From NCBI GenBank assembly GCA_963763485.1, contig CAVXOW010000009.1, forward strand, positions 434,001-498,000: a stretch of DNA of 64,000 nucleotides. Reading direction: 5' to 3'. Shown in pieces: positions 43,513 to 52,886 of this stretch. Positions within the stretch are counted from its first letter, which is position 1. Every line of letters begins with the position of its first letter. Both the position numbers and the translations under genes were made by a program. The stretch is from CAWCKS01 sp963763485 (GTDB lineage: Bacteria > Pseudomonadota > Alphaproteobacteria > Rhizobiales > Xanthobacteraceae). Below the pieces are notes generated by a model, which was not told the origin of the DNA, did not search any database, and worked only from the letters and a program-made list of their open reading frames with translations.

Positions 43513-44370
43513 AGGGCAACGGCATGACCATGTTGCTCGCGCCCTTCGTGGCTCGCCCGATCGCTCTTGTGGGCCTCGGTGTCCTTGTTGCCATGGTGCT
43601 TGCGGCGATTCTTGCGCCATTGCTTGCGCCGTACGATCCTTACGCGATCGATCCGATCAATCGTCTCATGCCGCCCGACGCCGCGCACTGGTTCGGCACC
43701 GATCAGTACGGCCGCGATACGCTGTCGCGCGCGATCTACTCGGCGCGCATGGCCTTGCTGATGGGCGCAGGCGTCGTCACGTTCGCGATGCTCACAGGCG
43801 TGCCGATCGGCGTTGTCTCGGCCTTGTTCCCGCGCCTTGGCCACGTGCTGATGCGCATGGTCGACGTGCTGATGGCCTTTCCCTCGCTGCTGCTTGCGCT
43901 CGGTCTCATCGTCATCCTCGGCCCGAGCGTCGCCAATTCGATCATCGCCATCGGCGCAGCCTACCTGACGACGACCACGCGCATCATCTACGGCCTCACG
44001 CTGCGCTTGCGCGCCGAGACCTATGTCGAGGCCGCGCGCAGCATGGGGTCGGGAACGGGATGGCTGATCACGCAGGCACATCCTGCCCAACCTGGTCTCG
44101 CCGCTATTGGTGCAGGCGAGCTTCGTCTTCGCCTTCGCCCAGCTCGGCGCGGCGTCGCTCGATTTTCTCGGGCTTGGCGCGCCTCCTGACATCCCGAGCT
44201 GGGGCAACATGCTTGCGGAGTCGCGCACCTTCATCACCCGCGCGCCGTGGCTGTTGTTTTTTCCCGGCATGATGATCGTGCTGTCGGCGTTTTCGCTGAA
44301 CCTCGTCGGCGACGCGCTGCGCGATCGCCTCGATCCGCGGTTCCGCGAAATGCTCGGCGGGGAGGGTTGA
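43509..44370 (+). pseudogene. dipeptide-type ABC permease (DppC-like), frameshifted
   Basis: A GTG at 43509 overlaps the DppB-like stop. The first frame has LAPLLAPYDPYAIDPINRL and HWFGTDQYGRDTLSRAIYSAR, the DppC hallmarks, up to ARSMGSGTGWLIT. An extra A at about 44074 (CGCAGGCAC for CGCGGCAC) shifts the reading; the next frame goes on with LVQASFVFAFAQLGAASLDFLGLGAPP to 44370. Restored, about 286 residues, complete. Confidence 0.8.
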
Positions 44371-44371
44371 C

Positions 44372-45343
44372 ATGCTGGCGGTGCGCGATCTCACCGTTTC
44401 CGTCGGCCCAACAGCGAGGCCGGTCGACATCGTATCCGGTGTCTCGTTTGCCATCGCGCGTGGTGAGATTCTCGGCCTCGTCGGCGAATCCGGCAGCGGC
44501 AAGAGCATGACGTCGCTCGCCATCATGGGATTGCTGCCGCGGCCCGGACCAGAGGTGCGCTGCGGGCGCGTCGAACTTGACGGCAGCGATGTCACCGAGC
44601 TGCAGCCGTGGCAGCGTGTCGAGGCCGGCCTTGGCCGGATCGCGATGATTTTTCAGGAGCCGATGACGTCGCTCAATCCGGTCCTGCGGATCGGCGATCA
44701 GATCGCGGAGGCAGTCTGCGTCCACGATGGCATGTCCGGAAGTGACCTGTCGAAGCGGGTGCGCGAGTTGCTGGAGATGGTGCGGATACCCGATGCCGCC
44801 ATGCAGCTTTCAGCCTATCCACACCAGTTGTCGGGCGGCATGCGTCAGCGGGTCATGATCGCCATTGCACTTGCCTGCCGGCCGCACGTCCTGATCGCCG
44901 ACGAACCGACCACGGCACTCGACGTTACGATCCAGATCCAGATCCTTGGCCTGCTCCGCGATCTCTGCGATCGGCTCGACATGGCCATGCTGTTCATCAC
45001 TCACGATCTGGGTGTGATCGCGCAGCTCGTCGATCGCGTCGCCGTGATGTACTCCGGACGCATCGTCGAAACCGCACCGGTCGACGAATTGTTCGCTGCA
45101 CCGGGTCATCACTATACGCGGGGGTTGATCGACTGCATGCCAGCGCGAAGCCGGACACGCCGCTTGCGCGCGATACCGGGGCAGGCGCCAAGGCCTGGGG
45201 TGATCACGGCAGGATGTGTATTCGCGCCACGCTGTGCCGAAGTGCACGATGTCTGCCGCGCGGAGTCACCGCCGCGGGTTCGCATTTCGGAGCGTCACGA
45301 AGCTTTTTGCGTATTCCCCATTGGCCGGGGGAGGTCGCCTTGA
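44372..45343 (+). CDS. peptide ABC transporter ATPase (DppD-like)
   Basis: The protein has 323 residues. Walker [10 protein letters not shown] (about 38-46), Q-loop [10 protein letters not shown], signature LSGGMRQR (about 152), Walker [13 protein letters not shown], switch FITHDLGV. The C-terminus carries the oligopeptide-type extension with Cys residues ([12 protein letters not shown]) that can hold an Fe-S cluster in homologues. It overlaps the DppF-like start. Confidence 0.9.
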   Translation: MLAVRDLTVSVGPTARPVDIVSGVSFAIARGEILGLVGESGSGKSMTSLAIMGLLPRPGPEVRCGRVELDGSDVTELQPWQRVEAGLGRIAMIFQEPMTSLNPVLRIGDQIAEAVCVHDGMSGSDLSKRVRELLEMVRIPDAAMQLSAYPHQLSGGMRQRVMIAIALACRPHVLIADEPTTALDVTIQIQILGLLRDLCDRLDMAMLFITHDLGVIAQLVDRVAVMYSGRIVETAPVDELFAAPGHHYTRGLIDCMPARSRTRRLRAIPGQAPRPGVITAGCVFAPRCAEVHDVCRAESPPRVRISERHEAFCVFPIGRGRSP

Positions 45344-46305
45344 GCCGAGAGGCAATTCTCGAAGTTCGCGATCTCAGGACGGCATTTGACGTCAAGCGGC
45401 TCGGACGCAAATTGCGATTGCAGGCGGTCGACGGCGTCACATTGTCCCTTGCCGAGGGCGAGGTCCTCGGGATCGTCGGCGAATCCGGTTGCGGTAAGAC
45501 GACGGTCGGCCGCTCCATTGTTCGTCTGGTGCCTGCTCAAAGCGGCTCCGTCGTATTCAAGGGTGTCGATGTGTTAGCTGCGCGCGCCGCCAGCCTGCGC
45601 GAATTACGGCTGAAGATCCGTATGGTCTTCCAGGATCCCTACGCATCGCTCAACCCACGCCGCTCGATCGGCGATTCGGTTGCCGAGGCCGGCGACATCA
45701 ACGGCACGTTCGTGAGCCGCGCCGATCGTGCTGAGCAAATTGCCGGAACTCTTTCCTCTGTCGGACTCGATCCGTCGTTCGCCCAACGCTTCCCGCACGA
45801 ACTCAGCGGCGGGCAACGCCAACGTGTCGGCGTGGCGCGGGCCATCCTCCCGACACCAGCGATGATCATCGCGGACGAACCAGTCTCGGCGCTCGACGTT
45901 TCGGTGCAGGCTCAGGTCCTGAATCTAATGATGGATCTACAAGAGCAGCTGAAGCTCTCGATGCTATTTATCTCGCACGATCTCGGCGTCATCGGGCAGA
46001 TCAGCGACCGCGTCGCGGTGATGTATATGGGTCGGGTCATGGAGCTCGCCGCAACGCCACCAATTCTGGAAAGTCCGATCCATCCGTATACGCGCGCACT
46101 GATGAATGCGATTCCGATGCCGGACCCGTCTCGTCGAATTGCTGGCGCGATCGAATTGGGCGAGCCGCCAAGCCAGTTCGAGCGGCCGATCGGTTGCGCC
46201 TATGCACCGCGATGCCCGCTGGCTAGCGACCGCTGTGCAAAGGAAGCGCCGCAACTGCGAAAAGTTGAGCAATACGACCGAATGGTCGCATGCCACAACG
46301 TTTAG
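45340..46305 (+). CDS. peptide ABC transporter ATPase (DppF-like)
   Basis: A TTG at 45340 with GGGGGAGG six bases upstream overlaps the DppD-like stop (TTGA) and gives 321 residues; the frame is open further upstream inside that gene. Walker A GESGCGKTT, Q-loop FQDPYASLNPR, signature LSGGQRQRV, Walker B MIIADEPVSALD, switch FISHDLGV. The C-terminal region has GCAYAPRCPLASDRC. With the DppD-like protein it drives import. Confidence 0.9.
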   Translation: MSREAILEVRDLRTAFDVKRLGRKLRLQAVDGVTLSLAEGEVLGIVGESGCGKTTVGRSIVRLVPAQSGSVVFKGVDVLAARAASLRELRLKIRMVFQDPYASLNPRRSIGDSVAEAGDINGTFVSRADRAEQIAGTLSSVGLDPSFAQRFPHELSGGQRQRVGVARAILPTPAMIIADEPVSALDVSVQAQVLNLMMDLQEQLKLSMLFISHDLGVIGQISDRVAVMYMGRVMELAATPPILESPIHPYTRALMNAIPMPDPSRRIAGAIELGEPPSQFERPIGCAYAPRCPLASDRCAKEAPQLRKVEQYDRMVACHNV

Positions 46306-46466
46306 CAACGATTGGGGCTAGGCACTTGGAGCACTGCCTGCCGGTCGCCAATTTGGGTCGCAGCAGCGCTGCACCAGTGATCGCGTGCACGGGACGTTCG
46401 TCTGCGCAATTGTTCTCGTCGACCCTCCAACGATCTAATGACGTCGTTTCACGCTAAGGCGTCATG

Positions 46467-46940
46467 TCAGCCGACCTGCTGCCCGCGTTGCATACGCCTG
46501 ATCGTCTGATCCAGTGCGGACAGAAAGGCCGAACGGTCACTCGGCTTGAATGGTGGTGGTCCGCCAGTGGACTCCCCGGCTGAGCGAAGGTCGTGCAGGA
46601 GGTTTCGCACAGCGAGCGCCATACCGATCGACGCTTCCGTCAAGATGCGTCCGCTCGGCGCGATCACACTCGCACCTAGCTTGATGCAACGGCTTGCCAG
46701 GGGAATATCGAAGGTCACGACGATGGACATCGGGCCGGCGCGCTCGACGATCCAGTTGTCTGCAGCGTCCATGCCGTTTCCTGCTGCAACCCGTTCAATC
46801 ATGGGGTTCCGAGGCACGCGAATGAATGCGCCGGCAACGACGGTGACTGGCAGGCCATGACGCGCGGCGACCTTGTAGATCTCGTCTTTTACAGGACAGG
46901 CGTCGGCGTCGACATAAATGCGGATAGAGGTCTGCGTCAC
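46467..46940 (-). CDS. yaiI: YaiI/YqxD family protein (UPF0178, DUF188)
   Basis: The protein has 157 residues. The opening [20 protein letters not shown], the middle [23 protein letters not shown] and the end ALDQTIRR are the family's conserved blocks. The acidic DADACP and DIPLA sites recall PIN-like nucleases, but no activity is established. It is leftward and not linked to neighbours. Confidence 0.88.
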   Translation of the reverse strand: MTQTSIRIYVDADACPVKDEIYKVAARHGLPVTVVAGAFIRVPRNPMIERVAAGNGMDAADNWIVERAGPMSIVVTFDIPLASRCIKLGASVIAPSGRILTEASIGMALAVRNLLHDLRSAGESTGGPPPFKPSDRSAFLSALDQTIRRMQRGQQVG

Positions 46941-47207
46941 AGCTTGTGCTTTCTAGAGGTTCGCGCTGCCAACACAAATACCGATTTCCACTCCTGGCCG
47001 CTCGTCGAGCAACGCGATGGCGCCGCAAGCCGAACATGGAGTCAAGTGATGCTCACAGATCAGATCCTGGGGTCATTGGCCTGGCAATACTTCGCGCCAG
47101 ACGCGGCGCGCCCAAAATCCCTGCTATGACATTCCTCAAGAGGGTTTTTGATCGCTCTCGAGTGACTGGTGTGGCGACCACGAACGAAGGAATGTGTATC
47201 GGCTCGA

Positions 47208-47594
47208 TTACTTCTTCTTGCTCTTCTTCTTTTTCGTTGTCTTCTCTGCCGCTCGAAACAGCCTAGACTGTAGCACGCGGCGAGGTCCCCCAAGCCGTCG
47301 GCGAGCTGGGTAGTGTGTCTTGCGAGATTCGCTGGCTCGCCCAGTCTACGGACTGGGCCAAACGGTAGATGCATGGGCAATGGTCGATTTAGGAGGTAAC
47401 CGCGCTCCAAGCAGTTTCGTGAATTCGCCCTCCCTGAGTTGAGCGCTCGGCGCGACGAAAAGGCGACGCTTGGCAAGCTTCGCTGATTTCACGATGGGGT
47501 TAGCTGGCGATACCACGCGTCGTCCGCCAGCAGCGGTATCACGCGCTGCGATGCGTCTTCGCTCTTCGCGGTACGCCGGACAACCGCGATACAC
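47208..47594 (-). pseudogene. degenerate frame with internal TAG, Lys-rich tail
   Basis: From a GTG at 47594 the frame reads MYRGCPAYREERRRIAARD and KSAKLAKRRLFVAPSAQ, stops at TAG 47346-47348, and continues in the same register to a Lys-rich end (EKTTKKKKSKKK) at 47208. Its 5' part overlaps an intergenic palindrome, so it may be chance coding of repeat DNA. Not recognised. Confidence 0.25.
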
Positions 47595-47628
47595 AGCGGT
47601 GTCCGCCGAAGCATTAGCGAAGGCGGAT
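47557..47628. repeat. dispersed palindromic repeat (CGCTCTTCGCGGTACGCCGGAC family)
   Basis: CTTCGCTCTTCGCGGTACGCCGGAC and GTCCGCCGAAGCATTAGCGAAGG are near inverse, forming a long stem. The motif relates to GTAGCTCGAAGAGCGAAGG at 18805. Confidence 0.5.
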
Positions 47629-47695
47629 GATGCCGCCTGACCGTGTCCTAACGAAGAAGTGCCTGTTTCTACAGGTGTTCTTCAGCTCGGTTTTG

Positions 47696-47744
47696 GTTCG
47701 TACTCGCTATCCTACTCCCGGCATTTTTTTGAGAGCTGGTTCGG
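47696..47744 (+). repeat. direct repeat A (CCTACTC...GGCATTTTTT...GCTGGTTCG)
   Basis: This matches copies B (56388) and C (58374) over about 48 bp with several changes: CTACTCCCGGCATTTTTTTGAGAGCTGGTTCG here. It lies just left of the Liv cluster. Confidence 0.6.
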
Positions 47745-48039
47745 ATCGGGGGAGATAGCCTCTGCAATAGGCTCTTTGGCTATCTTCCGACAACGGCGGC
47801 AGCGCTTGCGTTGCACCGCGTCAAGGGCGTTGCGGGATGGCGGCGGCGCGCGGGTATCGAGACCTCTTGAATTTATTGGCTAGAAGGAGTCCGATACGGC
47901 GGCCTCCGTGGAGAACCAACGTCCGACGAGGCGATCGGAAGCTGGCGGATAAGCCGGACCGATCGGCGAGGGCGAGGGCGATGAGGGAGTGCCAGTCCGC
48001 CGAAGTCTTCCTGCGACCATCAACCGGCCGGTCCGCCGC

Positions 48040-48858
48040 ATGAGTGCACGCGCGCCATGCACCGAGACCTCAGGCTCTGCCGCGCAATTGTCGATCGCCG
48101 GGGTATCAAAGCACTTTGGCGGCGTGACCGCCGTCGACGACGTGTCGGTCGACATTCCCAAAGGTCGCATCCTTTCCATCATCGGCCCAAACGGCGCCGG
48201 CAAGACCTCGCTCCTGAACATGATCTCCGGGTTCTACAAGCCGAACCAGGGGCGCATTGTGCTGGAAGGGCTCGACATCACCCGCAAGAGCCCGAGCGAA
48301 ATCGCGGCGCTCGGCGTCGCGCGAACCTTTCAAAACATTGCACTGTTCAGCGGGCTCACCGTGCTCGACAACTTGATGCTCGGCCGCCACGTCTTGATGC
48401 GATCGGGTGTGCTCGAGTGCGTGCTGTACTGGGGGCCGGCGCAGCGCGAGGAGATCCGGCACCGCGCGGCGTGTGAGGAGATCATTGAGTTCCTGAAGCT
48501 TCAGGACCTGCGCAAGCAGCCGACCGCTGCCATTGCCTATGGCTTACGCAAACGAGTCGAGCTCGGGCGTGCGCTCGCCCTGGAGCCCAAGGTGCTGCTG
48601 CTCGACGAGCCGATGGGCGGCATGAACCAGGACGAGAAGGAGGACATGGCGCGCTTCATTCTCGACGTCAATCAGGAGCGCAACGTCACTGTCGTTCTCA
48701 TTGAACATGACATGGGCGTCGTGATGGACATTTCAGACCACGTCGTCGTGCTCCATGGCGGCCGCAAGATTGCCGCCGGCGCGCCCTCCGAAGTGCAGAA
48801 AGATCCAGCCGTCATCGCGGCTTATCTCGGCTCCAACCGGCGAAAAGGGGCAGCATGA
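48040..48858 (+). CDS. livG: branched-chain-type ABC ATPase (LivG-like)
   Basis: An ATG at 48040 gives 272 residues; a GTG at 47989 is an alternative. Walker A GPNGAGKTSLLNMISGF (about 50), Q-loop ARTFQNIALFSGLTVLDNLMLGRH, signature-equivalent AYGLRKRVELGRALA (the usual LSGG reads IAYGLRKR, as in LivG-like proteins of this type), Walker B LLLDEPMGGMN, switch LIEHDMGVV. It powers the Liv importer with LivF. Confidence 0.88.
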   Translation: MSARAPCTETSGSAAQLSIAGVSKHFGGVTAVDDVSVDIPKGRILSIIGPNGAGKTSLLNMISGFYKPNQGRIVLEGLDITRKSPSEIAALGVARTFQNIALFSGLTVLDNLMLGRHVLMRSGVLECVLYWGPAQREEIRHRAACEEIIEFLKLQDLRKQPTAAIAYGLRKRVELGRALALEPKVLLLDEPMGGMNQDEKEDMARFILDVNQERNVTVVLIEHDMGVVMDISDHVVVLHGGRKIAAGAPSEVQKDPAVIAAYLGSNRRKGAA

Positions 48859-50798
48859 AGCTAATTGAGAACGCCGACACCAACACGCTCCCTAAGCTTC
48901 TTCGCCGCAACATGCAGCGGATCGGGGCCAAGCCAGGCATGCGCGAAAAAGACCGCGGCATCTGGCAAACCTACTCATGGAGTGATTGCTATACTCACGT
49001 GCGGGATTTTGCGCTCGGCCTTGCGGCGGCAGGCTTCAAACGCGGCGACAAGCTCGCCGTGCTCGGTGACAATCGGGCCAGGCTGTACTGGGCCCAGATT
49101 GCCGCGCAAGCCCTCGGCGGCATGTCGGTGCCGGTCTATCAGGACTCGATCGCCAGTGAGCTCGCTTTCGTGTTCGATCACGCGGAGGTGTCGGTGATCG
49201 TCGCCGAGGACCAGGAGCAAGTCGACAAGGTGCTGTCACTGGCCGGCCAGCTGAAGGCCCTGAAACTCGTTGTCTATGAGGATCCCCGCGGGATGAGCGG
49301 TTACCGCGATGGTATTCTGCGGTCGTTCGCCGACCTCGAAGACGCGGGGCGTGCCTTTGCCAAGGATCATCCTGACTTCTTTGAGGCGGAGCTGGCAAAG
49401 GGGCGCGCGGAGGATGCGGCGCTCATCGCCTATACGTCGGGCACCACGGGGAAGTCGAAGGGCGTGCTGTTGAGTCACGCCAACCTGATCTCGACGACGG
49501 AGAATTTCGCCGGCATCGAGCGCGTCGTGGTCGGCGACAACTGGCTGAGTTATCTGCCGATGGGCTGGGTGGGCGACAGCATCTTTTCGCTCGGGGCCTC
49601 CCTCGTCGTCGGCGTGACCTGCAACTGCCCGGAGAGCCCAGAAACCGTGCAGCGAGACCTGCGCGAACTTGGTCCCAGCGCGCTGCTGGCGCCGCCGCGC
49701 ATATGGGAAAACATGTTGACGGAGCTGCAGGTCAAAGCCGCCGATGCATCGCCGTTCAAGCGACGCATCTATGAATATTTCCGCGCGCTGGCGGAGCGGC
49801 GGGAGCTCCTAAAGGCCGACGGCACGCCGATTCCGGCCGCCATGCAGCTCGGGTATCGGCTTGGCGAATTCCTGGTTTATGGTCCGGTGCGCGATCAGCT
49901 CGGCCTGCGTAACGCCACCTGGTGCCTGACCGGCGGCGCGCCGCTCGGCGCCGATACGTTCCGGTTCTTCCGCTCTTTCGGCGTCAATCTGAAACAGATC
50001 TACGGCGCCACCGAGGCTGGCGCGCTGGTGTGCCTGCAGCGTGACGGCGAGGCCGACCCAAACACCGTGGGCCGAACCATACCGGGCACTGAGGTGCGGC
50101 TCGGCGATCGCGGCGAGGTCCAGGTCAAGGGACCGGGCGTGTTCATCGGCTACTACAAGCAGGACGACGCCACCCGCGACACCATGACGCCCGACGGCTG
50201 GTTGAGGACCGGGGACGCCGGCCTGATCGATCCGCGGGGGCAACTTGCCATTATCGATCGGGCCAAGGACGTCGGCAAACTCAATGACGGCACGCCGTTT
50301 GCCCCGCAATTCATCGAGAACAAGCTGAAGTTCAGCCCCTATATTCGCGAGGCCGTCGCGTTCGGCGATCAGCGCCCGTTCGTCGCCGCGATGATTTCGA
50401 TCGATCAGACCACCACCGGAAAGTGGGCGGAGCAGAACGGCCTGCCTTACACCAGCTATACCGACCTTGCGGGCAAGCCCGAGGTGGCGCGGCTCGTTGT
50501 CAGCGAGGTGGCCAAGATCAATGCCACACTGCCGGAGGCGTCGCGGATCCGCCGCATCGTGCTTCTCAACAAGGAGCTCGATGCCGACGACGCTGAACTG
50601 ACGCGGACCCGCAAGGTGCGGCGCGCCTATGTCACTGAGAAATACGAGCCGGTGATCGCGGCATTCTACGGCGGCGGCAAGCAAGCCGAGTTGACGGTGG
50701 AAATCACCTTCGATGACGGTCGGAAGAGCCAGCTCACCTCGACGCTGCTGGTCCACGATATCGGCGGAGCTGACGTCGAGGTGCGCAAGGCGGCGTGA
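48855..50798 (+). CDS. long-chain acyl-CoA synthetase-type AMP-forming ligase
   Basis: The ATG overlaps the LivG-like stop (ATGA); 647 residues. The AMP-binding box YTSGTTGKSKG lies at about 193-203, then IYGATEAGALVC (about 392), DGWLRTGDAGLIDPRGQLAIIDRAKDV (about 450). The size and RKVRRAYV end fit the FadD15/long-chain group. It should convert a carboxylic acid imported by the transporter into its CoA ester in the cytosol. Its place inside the Liv operon suggests coupled uptake and activation. Confidence 0.88.
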   Translation: MKLIENADTNTLPKLLRRNMQRIGAKPGMREKDRGIWQTYSWSDCYTHVRDFALGLAAAGFKRGDKLAVLGDNRARLYWAQIAAQALGGMSVPVYQDSIASELAFVFDHAEVSVIVAEDQEQVDKVLSLAGQLKALKLVVYEDPRGMSGYRDGILRSFADLEDAGRAFAKDHPDFFEAELAKGRAEDAALIAYTSGTTGKSKGVLLSHANLISTTENFAGIERVVVGDNWLSYLPMGWVGDSIFSLGASLVVGVTCNCPESPETVQRDLRELGPSALLAPPRIWENMLTELQVKAADASPFKRRIYEYFRALAERRELLKADGTPIPAAMQLGYRLGEFLVYGPVRDQLGLRNATWCLTGGAPLGADTFRFFRSFGVNLKQIYGATEAGALVCLQRDGEADPNTVGRTIPGTEVRLGDRGEVQVKGPGVFIGYYKQDDATRDTMTPDGWLRTGDAGLIDPRGQLAIIDRAKDVGKLNDGTPFAPQFIENKLKFSPYIREAVAFGDQRPFVAAMISIDQTTTGKWAEQNGLPYTSYTDLAGKPEVARLVVSEVAKINATLPEASRIRRIVLLNKELDADDAELTRTRKVRRAYVTEKYEPVIAAFYGGGKQAELTVEITFDDGRKSQLTSTLLVHDIGGADVEVRKAA

Positions 50799-50869
50799 GA
50801 GTTGCGGCAGGAAGGTGATGTCGATGTCCGTGGTACGAGGCGGCAGTCTGCAATATCAAGGCATGCGCG

Positions 50870-51763
50870 ATGTGGGATGAGCTCGAGTTCGCGTTCGCCC
50901 TCATCGTCAGCGGCTTGCTGATCGGACTGATGTATTCGCTGATCGCGCTCGGCTTTGTGCTGATCTACAAGGCGACGGACGCGATCAATTTTGCGCAGGG
51001 CGAATTCGTGATGCTGGCCGGCTTCATGGCGACGACCGTGCTCGCGGTCGAGTTGCCGATCTGGGTGGCCATCGCCGCCGCCATCCTCGGCATGATCGCG
51101 CTCAGCTTTGCGCTTGAACGCGCGGTGCTGCGGCCGTTGCTGGGCCGTCCGGCCGTGGCCGTGATCATGGCCACAATCGGTCTCGGCAACATCCTGCGCG
51201 GCCTGCCGCCGATCACGGTCGGTGCGCAGACCAGGGCGTTGCCGCTGCCAATCGGCGATGACCCGATCTTCGTCTGGACCGCGGTGATCCCCCCGATCCA
51301 GCTGGTCGGCACGATTGTGTCGATTGTTTTTCTTGCCGCCTTCACCGTGTTCTTCCTGAAGAGCCGGATGGGCATCGCGTTGCGTGCCGTCGCCGACAAC
51401 CAGCAGGTTGCAATGGCCATGGGGATCAATGTCGAGCGTTATTTCGGCATCGCCTGGGCGATGGCCGGCATCGTATCCGCGCTCGGCGGTATCATCTGGG
51501 GCAGCATGCTCGGCGTCGACACCCAACTCGCGCTGATCGGGCTGAAGGTGTTTCCCGTGGTGATCCTCGGCGGCCTCAACTCGATCGTTGGCGCGGTGGT
51601 CGGCGGGCTCATCGTTGGTCTCGTCGAGAGCCTCGCCGCCGGCTATCTTGACCCCTATGTCGGTGGCGGCACCAAGGATTTCGCGCCGTACGTGCTTATG
51701 ATCATCATGCTGATGTTCAAGCCCTACGGCATCTTCGGGACACGTCGGATCGAACGGGTGTAA
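50870..51763 (+). CDS. livH: branched-chain-type ABC permease (LivH-like)
   Basis: The protein has 297 residues with about eight membrane helices. LIGLMYSLIALGFVLIYKATDAINFAQGEFVMLAG is the LivH signature start, and ALRAVADNQQVAMAMGINVERY (about 164-185) is the loop that meets the ATPase. It pairs with the LivM-like permease 11 bp downstream. Confidence 0.92.
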   Translation: MWDELEFAFALIVSGLLIGLMYSLIALGFVLIYKATDAINFAQGEFVMLAGFMATTVLAVELPIWVAIAAAILGMIALSFALERAVLRPLLGRPAVAVIMATIGLGNILRGLPPITVGAQTRALPLPIGDDPIFVWTAVIPPIQLVGTIVSIVFLAAFTVFFLKSRMGIALRAVADNQQVAMAMGINVERYFGIAWAMAGIVSALGGIIWGSMLGVDTQLALIGLKVFPVVILGGLNSIVGAVVGGLIVGLVESLAAGYLDPYVGGGTKDFAPYVLMIIMLMFKPYGIFGTRRIERV

Positions 51764-51774
51764 CGGGCAAACGC

Positions 51775-52842
51775 ATGTTTCATCGCGAAGCGGGCAACTT
51801 CAAAACCACCTATGCCGCCGACATGGCAGTGTTTCCACTGCCGATCGCGCGCTGGACCGTGCTCGTCATTCTGTTGCTGTTCGCTGTGGTCTTTCCGGCG
51901 ACCCTTGACGACTACTACCTCTCGATCATCAACCTGGTTCTGATCGCTGTCGTCGGCGCGCTCGGTCTCAACATCTTGGTCGGCAATACCGGCCAGATCT
52001 CGGTTGGACACGGCGCCTTCATGTCGGTTGGCGCCTACACCGCAGCCAATCTCGCGGTGCGACTTGGTCTGCCATTCTGGATTACCCTGCCGGCGGGCGG
52101 ATTGATGGCGGCGCTGATCGGCGCGGTAGTTGGTATTCCAAGCCTGCGCATCAAGGGCCTCTACCTCGCGATAGCCACGCTCGCGAGCCAGCTCATTATC
52201 GAATGGGTGATCAACCACACCCCCGCGATTTCCGGCGGCGTCCAGGCTTCGATCCAGGTGCCGCGTCCGGTGGTGTTTGGACATGACCTGAGAACCCAGG
52301 GCCAGCTCTACTTTTTCCTGCTGTTCTTCGCCGTCATCGCGATCGTAGGCGCCATCAACATCGTGCGCAGCCGGCTCGGGCGTGCCTTCATCGCAATCCG
52401 CGACCAGGATATCGCTGCCGAGATCATCGGCATCAATATCTTCCGCTACAAGCTGATCGCCTTTGCAATATCGTCGTTCTACGCGGGCGTGTGCGGTGTT
52501 CTCTACACCTACTATTTCGGTATCGCCAATTACGAGGCGTTTCAGATTGTCGTTTCGATCGACTATCTGGCGATGATCATCATCGGCGGACTTGGTTCCG
52601 TGCTCGGCTCGATCCTGGGCGCCATCTTCGTCACCATGCTGCCGATCGCGATCCGGCTGTTCGTCGAAACGTTCGGCAGTTACATCTGGGATACCGGCGC
52701 GCTCTCGGCCGTGGCAGCCAGCATGCGCCTTATCATTTTTGGTCTCCTCATCATCTTCTTCCTGGTGGTGGAGCCCGAAGGTCTGAACCGCCTCTGGCGC
52801 AACATTCGCAGTTATTTCCGGGTCTGGCCGTTCTCGTACTAG
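51775..52842 (+). CDS. livM: branched-chain-type ABC permease (LivM-like)
   Basis: The protein has 355 residues. NILVGNTGQISVGHGAFMSVGAYTAA and IPSLRIKGLYLAIATLA are LivM hallmarks; IRDQDIAAEIIGINIFRYKLIAFAISSFYAG is the ATPase-contact loop. The N-terminus has a short hydrophilic lead before the first helix. It forms the channel with LivH. Confidence 0.92.
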   Translation: MFHREAGNFKTTYAADMAVFPLPIARWTVLVILLLFAVVFPATLDDYYLSIINLVLIAVVGALGLNILVGNTGQISVGHGAFMSVGAYTAANLAVRLGLPFWITLPAGGLMAALIGAVVGIPSLRIKGLYLAIATLASQLIIEWVINHTPAISGGVQASIQVPRPVVFGHDLRTQGQLYFFLLFFAVIAIVGAINIVRSRLGRAFIAIRDQDIAAEIIGINIFRYKLIAFAISSFYAGVCGVLYTYYFGIANYEAFQIVVSIDYLAMIIIGGLGSVLGSILGAIFVTMLPIAIRLFVETFGSYIWDTGALSAVAASMRLIIFGLLIIFFLVVEPEGLNRLWRNIRSYFRVWPFSY

Positions 52843-52886
52843 GATCGTCCAGGCAAGCAACCAGCAGCGTAACCAAGGAGGAAGTC

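Larger units (their letters stand above)
46941..48039. other. repeat-rich intergenic region with degenerate frames
   Basis: About 1.1 kb without a secure gene. It holds a possible broken minus-strand frame (47208-47594), a palindromic repeat (47557-47628) and one copy of the CCTACTC...CTGGTTCG repeat (47696). It reads like decayed mobile or recombinant DNA next to the Liv cluster. Confidence 0.4.
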
